NCBI GenBank assembly: GCA_019746975.1
Contig: JAIERK010000013.1
Coordinates: forward strand, 62,001-126,000
Reading direction: 5' to 3'
Source: Candidatus Obscuribacterales bacterium
GTDB taxonomy: Bacteria; Cyanobacteriota; Vampirovibrionia; Obscuribacterales; Obscuribacteraceae
DNA: 64,000 nucleotides
Shown: one piece after another, positions 26,293-35,711 of the stretch
Layout: each line of letters opens with the position of its first letter
Numbering within the stretch: the stretch's first letter is position 1
Translations under genes and position numbers: made by a program
The notes under the pieces: model-generated
What the model saw: only the letters and a program-made list of their open reading frames with translations
The model's database searches: none
Told to the model about the DNA's origin: nothing

Positions 26293-27231
26293 GTGAAAAA
26301 GATTACGGTTCGAGTCCCTGCCAGCAGCGCCAATCTTGGTCCCGGGTTCGACACCCTTGCCCTGGCTTACAAGCTCTATTGTCGGCTGACATTCGAGCTG
26401 GATGACAACGGTTCTGCTCCTGCCGGATTGCGAATCGAGATACCAGGAAAGTCTTCAGGACTGCCTTCAGGACTGCCTCTCGATCGAAACAATCTGGTTA
26501 TTCGGGTGTTGGAGGAGTACTTCCCTGCAATTCGCTCGTCCATCGATAGATTGAAGGTAACTATTGATTCCGACATTCCGCTGGCTCGGGGCCTGGGATC
26601 GAGTGCCGCCTGCATAGCCGGAACTGTTTGGGCCGGACTCTACCTTTCCGGCGCACAACCCGACCGCAAGACCGCGCTTCAGTACGCGGCCAGTGTTGAA
26701 GGACATCCGGACAACGTGGCGGCAAGCATCTTTGGCGGGCTGACGGCTAGTGCGTGCGTTAAGCAAACAAAGGAATATGTAGCGGCCAGTCTGGAGTGGC
26801 CGTCGCAGTGGCGACCGATACTGGTTGTACCGGATCGTGAGGTGAGTACGGCTCATGCACGCTCCGTGCTGCCGAAGAGTGTGACAATGCCGGAGGCGGT
26901 GTCCAATATTCAAAACACTGCACTTTTTCTGATGGCTATTGAAAAGAGAGATCGTAATCTCTTTAGAGCCGGATTGAATGACTGTCTGCATGAGCCGCAC
27001 CGACAGGCACTTGTGCCTGAGATGCAAGAGGTCAGAAAAGTGCTGCGCGATGTCTCGACACTAGGGGTGGTGCTGTCCGGTGCTGGTTCTTCCATCCTTG
27101 TATTGGCTGAAGAGCGACATGTACACCAGGTCGTTGAAGAGTTGGAAAGGTGGTCTCAGGGCCGAGGCGGTACCGCCAAGATTATGAGTCTAGAAGTCGA
27201 TGAGGAGGGTCTCACCGTAAGTCATGAGTAG
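26293..27231 (+). CDS. thrB: Homoserine kinase
   Basis: GHMP-family kinase phosphorylating homoserine. Signature pieces: 'VRVPASSANLGPGFDTLALA' at the N-terminus, the phosphate loop 'IPLARGLGSSAACIAGTV' near residue 95, 'EGHPDNVAASIFGG' and 'GVVLSGAGSSILVLAEE' near the C-terminus. The true start is GTG 26293, directly before the conserved N-terminus; the frame extends upstream to a TTG inside thrC. The thrC stop is one base before it. Its end overlaps lysC by eight bases, so threonine synthesis and the entry enzyme aspartokinase are co-expressed. Confidence 0.96.
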   Translation: MKKITVRVPASSANLGPGFDTLALAYKLYCRLTFELDDNGSAPAGLRIEIPGKSSGLPSGLPLDRNNLVIRVLEEYFPAIRSSIDRLKVTIDSDIPLARGLGSSAACIAGTVWAGLYLSGAQPDRKTALQYAASVEGHPDNVAASIFGGLTASACVKQTKEYVAASLEWPSQWRPILVVPDREVSTAHARSVLPKSVTMPEAVSNIQNTALFLMAIEKRDRNLFRAGLNDCLHEPHRQALVPEMQEVRKVLRDVSTLGVVLSGAGSSILVLAEERHVHQVVEELERWSQGRGGTAKIMSLEVDEEGLTVSHE

Positions 27232-28474
27232 AGAGATAAAAGTACTGAAGTTCGGCGGTACGTCGGTAAAGAGCATCGGACGCATCGAGCACGTGGCCTG
27301 TATTGTCGCTGAGTGCGCGAAGAAATACAAAGTGATAGTCGTCGTGTCCGCCATGGGCGATACGACTGATTATCTAATTAAACTCGCCCGCAGCTGTTCG
27401 TCGACACCAGAAAAGAGAGAGTTAGACCTCCTCCTTTCGACAGGCGAACAAGTATCGATTGCATTGCTGGCAATTCGGCTGCACGATCAGGGAATTCGGG
27501 CTCGTAGTCTGACTGGCGGACAAGTCGGAATTTTTACCGAGAGCATTCATACTAATGCTCGTATCGTCGACATTCGAAGAGAGACGCTCGAGCGGCAACT
27601 GGAAGAGAACGATGTTCTCGTAGTTGCTGGTTTTCAGGGCGTCACTGAATCGGGCGATATAACCACGCTTGGCCGAGGCGGATCTGATACTACGGCGGTT
27701 GCGCTTGCAGCAGCAGTTAACGCGGTTGGCTGCGATATCTATACCGATGTCGACGGAATCTACACGACTGACCCAAACCTGGTCAAAAATGCCTCACTGT
27801 TGAGGAAACTCTCTTATGGCGAAGTCCTTGAGATGGCGCGCCTGGGAGCCAAAGTTTTGCACCCTCGTGCTGTAGAACTGGCAAGACAGTACGATGTGAA
27901 GCTGCGAGTCCGCAATACGTTTAAACCTGAAGATGAAGGTACTTTGATCGTTGGAGGAGAAATGGAAATCTTTCGTGCAATCAGCTCTGTTGCAATAGAC
28001 AAGGATCAGGCGGCAGTGGCCATCATGGACGTACCCGATCAACCTGGTATCGCCGGTAAGATCACACACGCGCTGGCGAAAAAGAATATCGGTGTCGACA
28101 TGATTGTGCAGTCATTCCACCCATCGATGGATCACAACAGCATTACGTTCACCGTCAGCGAAGATGCGCTCGACGACACGGTCAAGGTCCTGGAAGAGCT
28201 TAAGGCAAGCCTCGGTGCACGTATCGTGCAGGTTGATCCTGACTGTGCCAAAGTCAGTCTCATCGGTGCCGGGTTGGTGGAGCAACCTGACATTCCAGCA
28301 AAGATGTTCACCACTCTCGGTGAGAACAAGATCAACATCAAAATGATCTCGACGAGCGAGATGAAGTTGAGCTGCATTGTCTCACGAAAAGAAGCTGACA
28401 AAGCTGCAAAACTGATTCATGAGGCCTTCGAGCTGCATCTCGTCGAGCAGCCAAGCGCGGTGACTACCGCTTAA
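27224..28474 (+). CDS. lysC: Aspartokinase
   Basis: First step of the aspartate-family pathway. N-terminal kinase domain with 'VLKFGGTSVKS', 'LLSTGEQVSIALLAIRL', 'VVAGFQGVTESGDITTLGRG' and 'YTDVDGIYTTDPN'. Two ACT domains follow (about residues 265-340 and 345-405; 'VPDQPGIAGKITHALAKKNI' and 'VSLIGAGLVEQPDIPAKMF'), giving allosteric control by lysine and/or threonine. 416 residues is the usual monofunctional length. The start ATG lies within the end of thrB, so it closes the hom-thrC-thrB-lysC operon. No diaminopimelate genes are nearby. Confidence 0.97.
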   Translation: MSREIKVLKFGGTSVKSIGRIEHVACIVAECAKKYKVIVVVSAMGDTTDYLIKLARSCSSTPEKRELDLLLSTGEQVSIALLAIRLHDQGIRARSLTGGQVGIFTESIHTNARIVDIRRETLERQLEENDVLVVAGFQGVTESGDITTLGRGGSDTTAVALAAAVNAVGCDIYTDVDGIYTTDPNLVKNASLLRKLSYGEVLEMARLGAKVLHPRAVELARQYDVKLRVRNTFKPEDEGTLIVGGEMEIFRAISSVAIDKDQAAVAIMDVPDQPGIAGKITHALAKKNIGVDMIVQSFHPSMDHNSITFTVSEDALDDTVKVLEELKASLGARIVQVDPDCAKVSLIGAGLVEQPDIPAKMFTTLGENKINIKMISTSEMKLSCIVSRKEADKAAKLIHEAFELHLVEQPSAVTTA

Positions 28475-28553
28475 CGGTCCAGCTAACTTGGAGATTATGG
28501 TGCATGTCTGACCAATTGGACTGCGCCCTGTCACTCTACTGACCCAACTCGGA

Positions 28554-29471
28554 CTACAAAGTCCCCGCTACCGCTTTTGATGCGATCTTAGCCATGAGCG
28601 CTTCGCGAACTTTGAGTTTTGCTCGTGAGCCCTTTGTGAATACCGCGATGTAGATTGTTTGGCCTTTAGGACCAACAATAACGCCGACATCGTTAGTGCC
28701 TGCATTTTGCCCCGAGACGTCCGCTCCTGTGCCGGTTTTATGAGCTAACTTCCAGCCTTTGGGCAAACCGGCTCTGAGTCTCGTTACTCCGGTCCTACAG
28801 TTGAAGAGATCTTCGAGGATCAGTGCGGTAGATTCTTTCGAAAGTAAACTGCCGCCATATAGCTTTTGCAGAAGCTCAATCATAGATTCGGGAGCGGCGG
28901 TGTCTCTTGGATCCTTTAGAAACTTGAAAATCTTCATACTATCTGGTTGCATGACCGACTCAGAACGGTCTACTCGGACACCTTTGATCCCAGCCTCTGA
29001 TAGTATGCGAGCGATCTCACCCGTACCACCTGCGCGCTTGATCAAAAGGTCGCTAGTAGTATTGTCGCTATCGCAAATCGTGCGAGTGATCAACTCTCGG
29101 ATAGTGAATTCTGTTTTCCCAGCATCAACTGCCTCCTTTATTGGACTTCGCAGCGATTTGAGCACATCAGCCTTTCGAATCGTCATCTTTTCTTGCATGG
29201 AAAGCTTCCCCTCATCAGCAAGGCGCAGAACTGCAATTGAAATGGGAAGTTTGCAGACGCTCTGCATAGGAAATTGTTTACTCTGATTTAGCATGTATTG
29301 CTTATTTCGCGTCGTGTCTACCATTGCGACGCCGACGTCGCCTTTGACTTTCGCTAACTCCGTCTTTGAAAGTCCTGCCTGCACCGACGGCGCTGCGAAG
29401 GCGGTGTTAGCTAATACTGATACCACCAGGAGTGCTCCGGAAGTTGCCATAAAAAATCGTGTAGACGTCAT
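28554..29471 (-). CDS. Class A beta-lactamase family protein
   Basis: Secreted serine hydrolase of the penicillin-interacting fold. A signal peptide ends near 'VLANTAFA|APS'. Catalytic motifs: SxxK as 'MQSVCKLPI', SDN as 'CDSDNTTSDLL', the omega-loop 'DRSES' with Glu at the Ambler-166 position, and KTG as 'AHKTGTGADV'. The residue at the 170 position appears to be Gln rather than the common Asn. 305 residues is normal for a preprotein. All groups needed for acylation and deacylation seem present, so beta-lactam hydrolysis is plausible, but the spectrum cannot be read. No regulator or mobile element flanks it, so it looks like a resident chromosomal gene. Confidence 0.9.
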   Translation of the reverse strand: MTSTRFFMATSGALLVVSVLANTAFAAPSVQAGLSKTELAKVKGDVGVAMVDTTRNKQYMLNQSKQFPMQSVCKLPISIAVLRLADEGKLSMQEKMTIRKADVLKSLRSPIKEAVDAGKTEFTIRELITRTICDSDNTTSDLLIKRAGGTGEIARILSEAGIKGVRVDRSESVMQPDSMKIFKFLKDPRDTAAPESMIELLQKLYGGSLLSKESTALILEDLFNCRTGVTRLRAGLPKGWKLAHKTGTGADVSGQNAGTNDVGVIVGPKGQTIYIAVFTKGSRAKLKVREALMAKIASKAVAGTL

Positions 29472-29643
29472 GAGAACCTCTTACCCTCTATGTATATGTG
29501 GTGCCGGATTGAGTTTCCAATTTCTATACGCACTTCTGATTGCGCATGACGCAATAATACTCCTAACTCTGTTAAACGCATTTTCTTCAGCGTTAAATTC
29601 AGGCTAAAATCAATCAATCCTTTCGTTTAATCCCCGCCGGGAA

Positions 29644-29671
29644 TTGGACTGGCGTTGACTACATGTATAAT
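29644..29671 (+). promoter_or_regulatory. Sigma70-type promoter of pyrC
   Basis: TTGGAC (29644-29649) and a perfect TATAAT (29666-29671) are 16 bases apart. The expected start site is about 25 bases before the pyrC start, leaving room for the AAGGA Shine-Dalgarno at 29690-29694. Confidence 0.6.
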
Positions 29672-29702
29672 TTAAACTGGCTCAAGTACAAGGATGCGAG
29701 AG

Positions 29703-30707
29703 ATGAAATTAACCATTCGAAAGATTGACGATATGCACGTCCATCTTCGGCAGGGAGAAATGCTTCAAAGTGTTCTTCCGTTCACCATGTCACAATGTGC
29801 GCGCGCATTGGTGATGCCAAATACGATGCCGCCAATAATTAATGTTGAAGACGTAGTCAACTATAGGAAAGCGATTGTAGAGGCTAAACGAGGTAGCAAT
29901 GATTTCGAGCCATTGATGACCTTCAAAGTCGTTCCATCCGCCTCCCCGGATGAGGTTCGTGCACTAAAGCAGGCAGGCGCGATTGCCGGCAAGTTGTATC
30001 CTGAGGGAGTCACAACCAACTCCGATGATGGAGTCGGTGATTTCGATGCACTGTATCCGGTGTACGAGGAAATGGAAAAAGAAGGGCTTGTGCTCTGTCT
30101 TCATGGCGAGATGCCAGGAGTATTTTCACTTGATCGAGAGCATGCATTCCTCGATGTACTGATCAAGATCGCGAACGACTTTCCATCCCTAAAAATAGTG
30201 CTTGAGCATGCTACTACCGCCAGTGCCATTGCTACTGTTAAGGCTCTTCCAGAAAATGTCGCATGCACGTTAACGGTGCATCATATGTACATTACGCTTG
30301 ACGATTTAGTTGGGGACAAGCTCAATCCTCATGTTTTTTGCAAACCAATCGCTAAGCGCCCGGAAGATCGTGACGCAGTGCTAGACGCTGCGTTGAGTGG
30401 AAATCCAAAATTTTTTTTTGGTTCTGACAGTGCACCGCATACGATAGCTTCGAAGGAGTGTGCGTGTGGTGCCGCAGGTGTTTACTCCGCGCCAATCCTA
30501 TTGCCTGCTTTGTGTCAGTTATTCGAACGAAACGGCGCGCTTGAGAGGCTGCAACCGTTTACCTCAGAATTTGGCGCAAACTTCTACGGACTTCCTTTGA
30601 ATACAAGCATGATTGAGCTGAGCAAGAAGCGTTGGACCGTACCAGATCAATATGACGGTGTCAGACCCTTCCTGGCGGGAAGTCAATTAGACTGGCAACT
30701 TGATTGA
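29703..30707 (+). CDS. pyrC: Dihydroorotase
   Basis: Zinc amidohydrolase interconverting carbamoyl-aspartate and dihydroorotate in pyrimidine synthesis. It is the short E. coli PyrC type (about 335 residues): 'IDDMHVHLRQGEML' with the metal-binding HxH, 'LVMPNTMPPI', 'GKLYPEGVTTNSDDGV' with the carbamylated-Lys position, 'LCLHGEMPG', 'ALPENVACTLTVHHM' and 'FFFGSDSAPH' with the catalytic Asp. Start ATG 29703 is preferred over 29694 because AAGGA lies eight bases upstream. It stands alone; other pyrimidine genes are absent. Its end converges with the pseudokinase gene, 36 bases away. Confidence 0.95.
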   Translation: MKLTIRKIDDMHVHLRQGEMLQSVLPFTMSQCARALVMPNTMPPIINVEDVVNYRKAIVEAKRGSNDFEPLMTFKVVPSASPDEVRALKQAGAIAGKLYPEGVTTNSDDGVGDFDALYPVYEEMEKEGLVLCLHGEMPGVFSLDREHAFLDVLIKIANDFPSLKIVLEHATTASAIATVKALPENVACTLTVHHMYITLDDLVGDKLNPHVFCKPIAKRPEDRDAVLDAALSGNPKFFFGSDSAPHTIASKECACGAAGVYSAPILLPALCQLFERNGALERLQPFTSEFGANFYGLPLNTSMIELSKKRWTVPDQYDGVRPFLAGSQLDWQLD

Positions 30708-30743
30708 GCGCTTCGATTGCATTACGGATTCGTCCGAGCAGCG

Positions 30744-32966
30744 TTATTCCTCGTCGTCCACGAACTGACGGTTCCACTCGGCAGCAGTTGCTGGAATAAT
30801 GCGAGAAACTTGCCAGCCCCGATTTCGGATCATTGATATCTGGAGATAGGGACAGCGAGCTTCCAAGTTTGCAGGAGAGCGAACCAACAAGGTGCACTGC
30901 GGGCCGCTCATGTCGACAAGCTTGAGGTCCTCATTGGGTGAAAACGGGCGATTTGTAGATCCGGCATTTGGAGTCGTCAGATCTACTTCTGACGAAAAAT
31001 TGGGGGTTGACCAGGATTCTCGGAGGGGGTCCAGAGGTTGGCCTTCCATTGTTCGAGATAAGTCCTTGAGCATGCGTTCGATCGTTGATTCCAGATCATC
31101 AAGTTGCTGCGGGCCATTGGCGATTCCATCAAACTGATGATCTTCCAAAATCAATTTCCCGTTATCAATCCTGAATTTGAGGTCCCAGATTTCGCCGAGC
31201 CGAATGGTGCCATGCCTCTTCCCGGGTATTTGCAGCACGGGACCTTGAGCCCACAGCTCATAGGGCTGCATGCTGCTGTCTTCGTTCCATGTTCCATTCC
31301 AATCCAAAGTGGGAATGGGTGGGAGGTTGAATTCAGGACGCTCGATCACTATGGGTAGTATCGTGCCATCTTCGATTTCCTGGAGTTCGACCAAACCAGT
31401 CGTATAATTTGAAGCCGGCTTATAGTACGTGACAATTCCTTCCACAGTCACTCTAGGTGCGGCAACTAGACTGACGTAGCTCAATAGTTGTGTCGCGCAG
31501 AAAATCAGAGCAAGAGAAAATAGGACTAGCAAGGCTCTGTTTCGTCCTTTTTTTGCAGAGGAAGTAAGGCCTTCCGCCCATTTTGGTAGTTGAAAAGTTG
31601 GACTACTTGGCGGAATCGAGCTGACGAAAAAATTTACGTTGAATGTGGCGGCTGGCGCGTTGAGTTGAGTGTTGCTTGAGACAGATTGAACGTTCGCAAT
31701 ACTATTCGCTAGTCTAGGTACATTGCTGTGCGGAGAATTTTGATTCTTAGCGCGTGGTGTAACCGGCTTCGAAACCGGATCGGCTCCTGATTGGTGCATT
31801 TCCTTTGAGTCGTCGGCCTGGACAATCCTTACCGTGGGGCTGAAAGCAGGCGGTTCTGAAGTACCCTGGTCCAGGTCTTCAACTGAGTCCGCGACTACTA
31901 AGCGAACGCTGTCCGGTTCAATTTGTCGCGTCGCTGAGTTGCCCGACTCGTCCGTCGTCGTTGATATTTCTATCTGCGGGCCTGTCTGTTTGCGGCTCCG
32001 AGGAGGCATTAGTTGTTCTGGACCGGTGGATTCAGGATTGGAGTCGTGTTGGCTCGGACCAGACACCCTGACTGGGCTCGCCCTACGCTCGACGGTCAAT
32101 ACCTGAGTCGACAGTTCTTTGAGCGCGTGACGAACTTCCTGCATTGTCTGAAATCTGTTGTCGGGATCTTTCGCGAGTAGCTTTGCTATCAGAGCTTCAG
32201 CTTTGTGAGGATAAGATAGTCCCTTCTGAGCTTGCGCCAGGCTCGGCGGACCCCTTCGAACCATTCGGCTCACTGCCTCTTCCGGGTCACCTTCATAAGG
32301 AGTTCTTCCTGTTATAGCCTCGAATACCGTGCATCCTAGTGAGAAAATTTCAGAGTGTACATCGTATTCATTCAAGACAACCTGTTCGGGCGACATGTAC
32401 TCTGGCGTCCCGTAGATCTTACGACCCTCTATCGTTATCGGCTCTCTGGTCGCTGCCCTCGGTCTGCCGGTTGCTGAATTCAGAAGGACAAAGCTGCTGT
32501 CCACGCTTGCTGCGTTGATCAAGAGTAAGTTGGAGCAACTTAGGTCGCAATGCAAAATTCCGTTGGAGTGCATGCTGCTCAGAGCTTCAACGGCGGGGAG
32601 GAAGGCTTTGAATGTATGTTGAAGGGTTAGCGGCTGCTGTTCGTCGAGATAGGATCGAAAATTCTCGCCGGCGATGTAATCATACACCAGGTACGCGATA
32701 CCACCAGTAGTAGCACCAAAGTCAATCAGCTTCGCAAGACCCTTGTTGTTCAGCTTGCATAAGGCAAGCGCCTCTCGATGCATTCGCATCAGGTTGTCCA
32801 TATCGATTTCGCCGATAAGTTTGACGACCACGTTCTGTTCGAGGAAGTCATCGAAGCAGAGCATAGTTCCGCCGATCCGATTGTCCTTCAATTTCCGGAT
32901 CGGCTTGAATCTGCCGACTGGAAAAATAGTCGGATCCAGGTCAGTAAGTATCTCCGTCGAAGTCAT
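30744..32966 (-). CDS. Membrane-anchored Ser/Thr kinase-like protein, probable pseudokinase
   Basis: Residues 18-290 have a Hanks-type kinase fold. The beta-3 lysine is kept ('NVVVKLIG') and the catalytic loop reads 'ILHCDLSCSNLLLI' with Asp and Asn. The Gly-loop is degenerate ('KLKDNRIGGT') and the metal-binding DFG is absent, replaced by 'FVLLNSATGRP'. The activation segment end 'YGTPEYMSPEQV' and 'EIFSLGCTVFEAITGRTPYE' remain. A long disordered Ser/Pro/Asp linker follows, then one transmembrane helix (about 475-500) and an external C-terminal domain of about 240 residues with several beta-like segments. It is 75 bases downstream of the TM2/TonB-like gene and probably in the same transcript. 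Confidence 0.85.
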   Translation of the reverse strand: MTSTEILTDLDPTIFPVGRFKPIRKLKDNRIGGTMLCFDDFLEQNVVVKLIGEIDMDNLMRMHREALALCKLNNKGLAKLIDFGATTGGIAYLVYDYIAGENFRSYLDEQQPLTLQHTFKAFLPAVEALSSMHSNGILHCDLSCSNLLLINAASVDSSFVLLNSATGRPRAATREPITIEGRKIYGTPEYMSPEQVVLNEYDVHSEIFSLGCTVFEAITGRTPYEGDPEEAVSRMVRRGPPSLAQAQKGLSYPHKAEALIAKLLAKDPDNRFQTMQEVRHALKELSTQVLTVERRASPVRVSGPSQHDSNPESTGPEQLMPPRSRKQTGPQIEISTTTDESGNSATRQIEPDSVRLVVADSVEDLDQGTSEPPAFSPTVRIVQADDSKEMHQSGADPVSKPVTPRAKNQNSPHSNVPRLANSIANVQSVSSNTQLNAPAATFNVNFFVSSIPPSSPTFQLPKWAEGLTSSAKKGRNRALLVLFSLALIFCATQLLSYVSLVAAPRVTVEGIVTYYKPASNYTTGLVELQEIEDGTILPIVIERPEFNLPPIPTLDWNGTWNEDSSMQPYELWAQGPVLQIPGKRHGTIRLGEIWDLKFRIDNGKLILEDHQFDGIANGPQQLDDLESTIERMLKDLSRTMEGQPLDPLRESWSTPNFSSEVDLTTPNAGSTNRPFSPNEDLKLVDMSGPQCTLLVRSPANLEARCPYLQISMIRNRGWQVSRIIPATAAEWNRQFVDDEE

Positions 32967-33041
32967 GGCGAATCTGGTCAGGTATTGATCCTTAAATCTA
33001 TACCCAACCAGTGGCGTTTCGTACCGCAGAACCGTCCTATT

Positions 33042-34769
33042 TTAGAATCGCCTGAACACGTTGGAAGCGCCATTATTGCCATACACGTGGAAGTCGAATC
33101 GGAACTCGATATCTACCGACTCGGGTGCGCCCTTTGGAAGATTGGCAAATGGTGCTGCATTTGATACTGCTTTCAGTGCCGCGTTGTCGGCGACCGACGA
33201 GCCAGAGGAGTTGGCCAGTCGCAGACCGCTCAGCGTTCCATTCCTTTGAATTGCGAACCGGACCAGGACTACCTTGGTCGAGAATTCTTTAGGAGGAAAC
33301 CAATTTGCTCTGATGCGACGCTGTAGTTGTTGCATATATGGACCATAATCGATGTCGATCTTGCTTCCGTTCTGATCTAATTTATCCTTCCCTCCGCCAA
33401 TATCGCATCCTTTGCGATTGTCTTGGGTGGGCTCCTTGCTATCTCCGGTGGTGCCAACATCAGGCTTCACGCCTGTTATGCTGGCGAGATCGTTGCTCTT
33501 CGTGCTAGATCTTTTGGGACTGGGTCCCTCGCCTGGACCGCCTGCCATAGCCGGTTCTCTGTTGCCTGTGCCATGATCTCTGCCTTTCGGCTCGCGGATG
33601 GAGCCTGATTCTCGTTTCGTCGACGATTCCGACACTCCCGGTTGCACGGACGTACCGGGTGTCGACAATGCTTGACCCCCTGGTAGCACTGGTGGTGCTA
33701 AGCGTCCGCCCGACTTTACCGTTAACTGCCCAGGCGAGAAGGCTGATGCAATCTTGGTTGGCGCAGCGGCTGGTGTGAGGTCGTTAAGTAGTTTTGCTGC
33801 GTTATTGAGAATATTTGGCGAGTTGGATGGAGCTGTAAGCGCAGGTAGATCATTCTTGGCCGCGGCTGCCGTCGTCCTGACGAGTGGATTGAGCGGAGTC
33901 AGATTCGATCTGCTTGGTTGGACCGGCTTATTGACAGGCAAGGGCATAGAGGGACCCTCGATGGGTGGTTTCGTTTCTGTTTTGACAGGCTGCGTGGAAT
34001 CTGGATTTGCCTGGGGTTTTGCGGGAGCTGGTTTGGATTCTGTTTTGTTTGGTTGTGAGTGATTTTCAACTTTGGGTCTAGTTGGCTGATCTGATCTACT
34101 GGTGTCAGGTCTGGCTGCGGCAGCGGATGCACCAGGTTGTCGATTTTCCCGACGGGGTCGGTTGGAACGCAACAGATCCGCATCGATGATTGCGCGATTG
34201 GGTGTGCGAGGTGGTGTCTTCGTCGGTTGTATCGGGTTTTCGAAACGAATCTCGGTTATCTGTACCTGCGGAGGGGCAGGAAGAAGAAAGAAGAAAGCGA
34301 AGATCACCAGGGTCGCCATCAAAACGTTATGAACCAGATAGCTGCCGCTTGCTGCTTCAGAAATGTGCATTACGCATGGTGGATAGATTGTGTTTCTTCT
34401 GACCGTCTTGGCTCTATCGAATGCATCGCGCATTGAAAAAGCGATGAAGGCCAAATAGAGTAACAGCAACACAATACATGCGGGGCTGCCTGCATGGTAT
34501 GCAGAGAGAGCATCAACGATATCTCTGTTCGGAGTTATGTTGAAATTTTGACCAACTATCTGGAGGCTACTGATCAAGGCTTTATTGAAGGTTAGTACGG
34601 CCAAGATCACCATGTTAGTGAGTGCCACCATGAAAAATAGCAGCCCTTTTCGAGGTTCTGAGTTATAGATTTGTCCCAACCCAGGGATAAGCGAAAGTGA
34701 GCTTGCCACCTTCGGATCCCGCATCATTGGAAAATCTAAAACAACTTCATTGTTATTTTGTCTAATCAT
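33042..34769 (-). CDS. TM2-like membrane protein with Pro-rich linker and TonB-type C-terminal domain
   Basis: The N-terminus has a TM2/DUF5683-like unit 'SLIPGLGQIYNSEPRKGLLF' followed by three hydrophobic segments in the first 190 residues. About 280 residues of Pro/Ser/Thr/Lys-rich linker follow. The last 95 residues are a TonB C-terminal fold: 'YGPYMQQLQRRIRANWFPP', 'VVLVRFAIQRNGTLSGLRLA' and 'SVADNAALKAVSNAAPFANL'. The arrangement suits a periplasm-spanning protein anchored in the inner membrane, but no ExbB/ExbD or receptor genes are nearby, so energy coupling is not shown. ATG 34769 is chosen over a GTG nine codons upstream. Likely co-transcribed with the downstream pseudokinase. Confidence 0.8.
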   Translation of the reverse strand: MIRQNNNEVVLDFPMMRDPKVASSLSLIPGLGQIYNSEPRKGLLFFMVALTNMVILAVLTFNKALISSLQIVGQNFNITPNRDIVDALSAYHAGSPACIVLLLLYLAFIAFSMRDAFDRAKTVRRNTIYPPCVMHISEAASGSYLVHNVLMATLVIFAFFFLLPAPPQVQITEIRFENPIQPTKTPPRTPNRAIIDADLLRSNRPRRENRQPGASAAAARPDTSRSDQPTRPKVENHSQPNKTESKPAPAKPQANPDSTQPVKTETKPPIEGPSMPLPVNKPVQPSRSNLTPLNPLVRTTAAAAKNDLPALTAPSNSPNILNNAAKLLNDLTPAAAPTKIASAFSPGQLTVKSGGRLAPPVLPGGQALSTPGTSVQPGVSESSTKRESGSIREPKGRDHGTGNREPAMAGGPGEGPSPKRSSTKSNDLASITGVKPDVGTTGDSKEPTQDNRKGCDIGGGKDKLDQNGSKIDIDYGPYMQQLQRRIRANWFPPKEFSTKVVLVRFAIQRNGTLSGLRLANSSGSSVADNAALKAVSNAAPFANLPKGAPESVDIEFRFDFHVYGNNGASNVFRRF

Positions 34770-34916
34770 AAGCTTAGTCCCAAAGCGCCTCGACACAACT
34801 TCAGTCTATTGGGAGCCGGCTACGAATAGCACTGCTAAAACGGTGGGGCGTAACTGGGACTTGCCCTGATCGTTTTTCCGGGATTAACCGACTTGCGCGA
34901 TTTGAGGGATAATGAT

Positions 34917-35711
34917 TTGGTGCTCGAGGCTTTTCTCTTGATCCTTCGCGACACGAAATCAATTTTTGCAATAGTATGTGCGGCTCTATCAGCCGGACTC
35001 TTCTGTGAACCAGCTTTTTCTTCGAAATCGGATATGCAAAAAGTGCAAGTAGAAAAGAGTGCACCGACAGTTGCCAGGCGCATGTTCATTCCGTGGAATC
35101 CTTTCGAGGAGAGACCGACGCTGGAGCCCGGACAGAAGGCACTCACGCAGTTTTACTTCAAACTATCTGCTGGCGCCGATGATATCGAGGTGCTTGATGA
35201 AAAGCAAAAACATGGGCGCTGGTTTGTCGACGTACAGATCAAGAGCCTTCGATTGAAACTATCGTTGCCGATCGTGATCTGGACTCCGCATGGCGCGCCT
35301 CGAAAGTGTCTTCAACACGAGGAGGGTCACCGGATAATCGCAGAGCGAATTTACGAATTCTCTGATGACATAATTACCTATCTAGCCAATAGGGTAATTG
35401 TTCAAAGCGTTCGTGGTGAAGGTGGCGATCGCTCTTCTGCTGTGCGTGATGCCGTAAAGCGAGCGACGACAGAACTCAATCAATCATATCGGACTGCGGT
35501 TCTAGACTATTCTAAGTTGGTAACTGAAGAGTATGACAAAATCACAAAACATGGACTTGACGATATTTCCGAGGAAGATGCGATAGCTAAGGCTTTTGAA
35601 ACCTGTGAACCGCAGATGTCCCGCCTTCTGGAAAAGAGTGAACCATCCTATGCACCGCTTAAACAGGTGTCCGGACCGATGACCAAGCTCCGAAAGTCCG
35701 ATTCTGAATAG
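34917..35711 (+). CDS. Secreted HExxH protein, DUF922-like putative metalloprotease
   Basis: An N-terminal signal-type hydrophobic stretch ('IFAIVCAALSAGLF') ends near 'CEPAFS'. In the middle, 'PRKCLQHEEGHRIIAERIYE' contains HEEGH, a zinc-binding HExxH motif, as in the DUF922 family of predicted Zn-peptidases. The rest is helical and charged. The start is taken as TTG 34917 because GAGGG lies eight bases before it; GTG 34920 is equally possible, and the open frame extends upstream to 34893. It is divergent from the TM2/TonB-like gene. A third zinc ligand cannot be assigned with certainty, so activity is a prediction. Confidence 0.7.
   Translation: MVLEAFLLILRDTKSIFAIVCAALSAGLFCEPAFSSKSDMQKVQVEKSAPTVARRMFIPWNPFEERPTLEPGQKALTQFYFKLSAGADDIEVLDEKQKHGRWFVDVQIKSLRLKLSLPIVIWTPHGAPRKCLQHEEGHRIIAERIYEFSDDIITYLANRVIVQSVRGEGGDRSSAVRDAVKRATTELNQSYRTAVLDYSKLVTEEYDKITKHGLDDISEEDAIAKAFETCEPQMSRLLEKSEPSYAPLKQVSGPMTKLRKSDSE

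Noticed and set aside
33754-34062. Plus-strand frame of 102 codons
   Set aside because: Shadow of the Pro/Ser/Thr-rich linker of the TM2/TonB-like gene.
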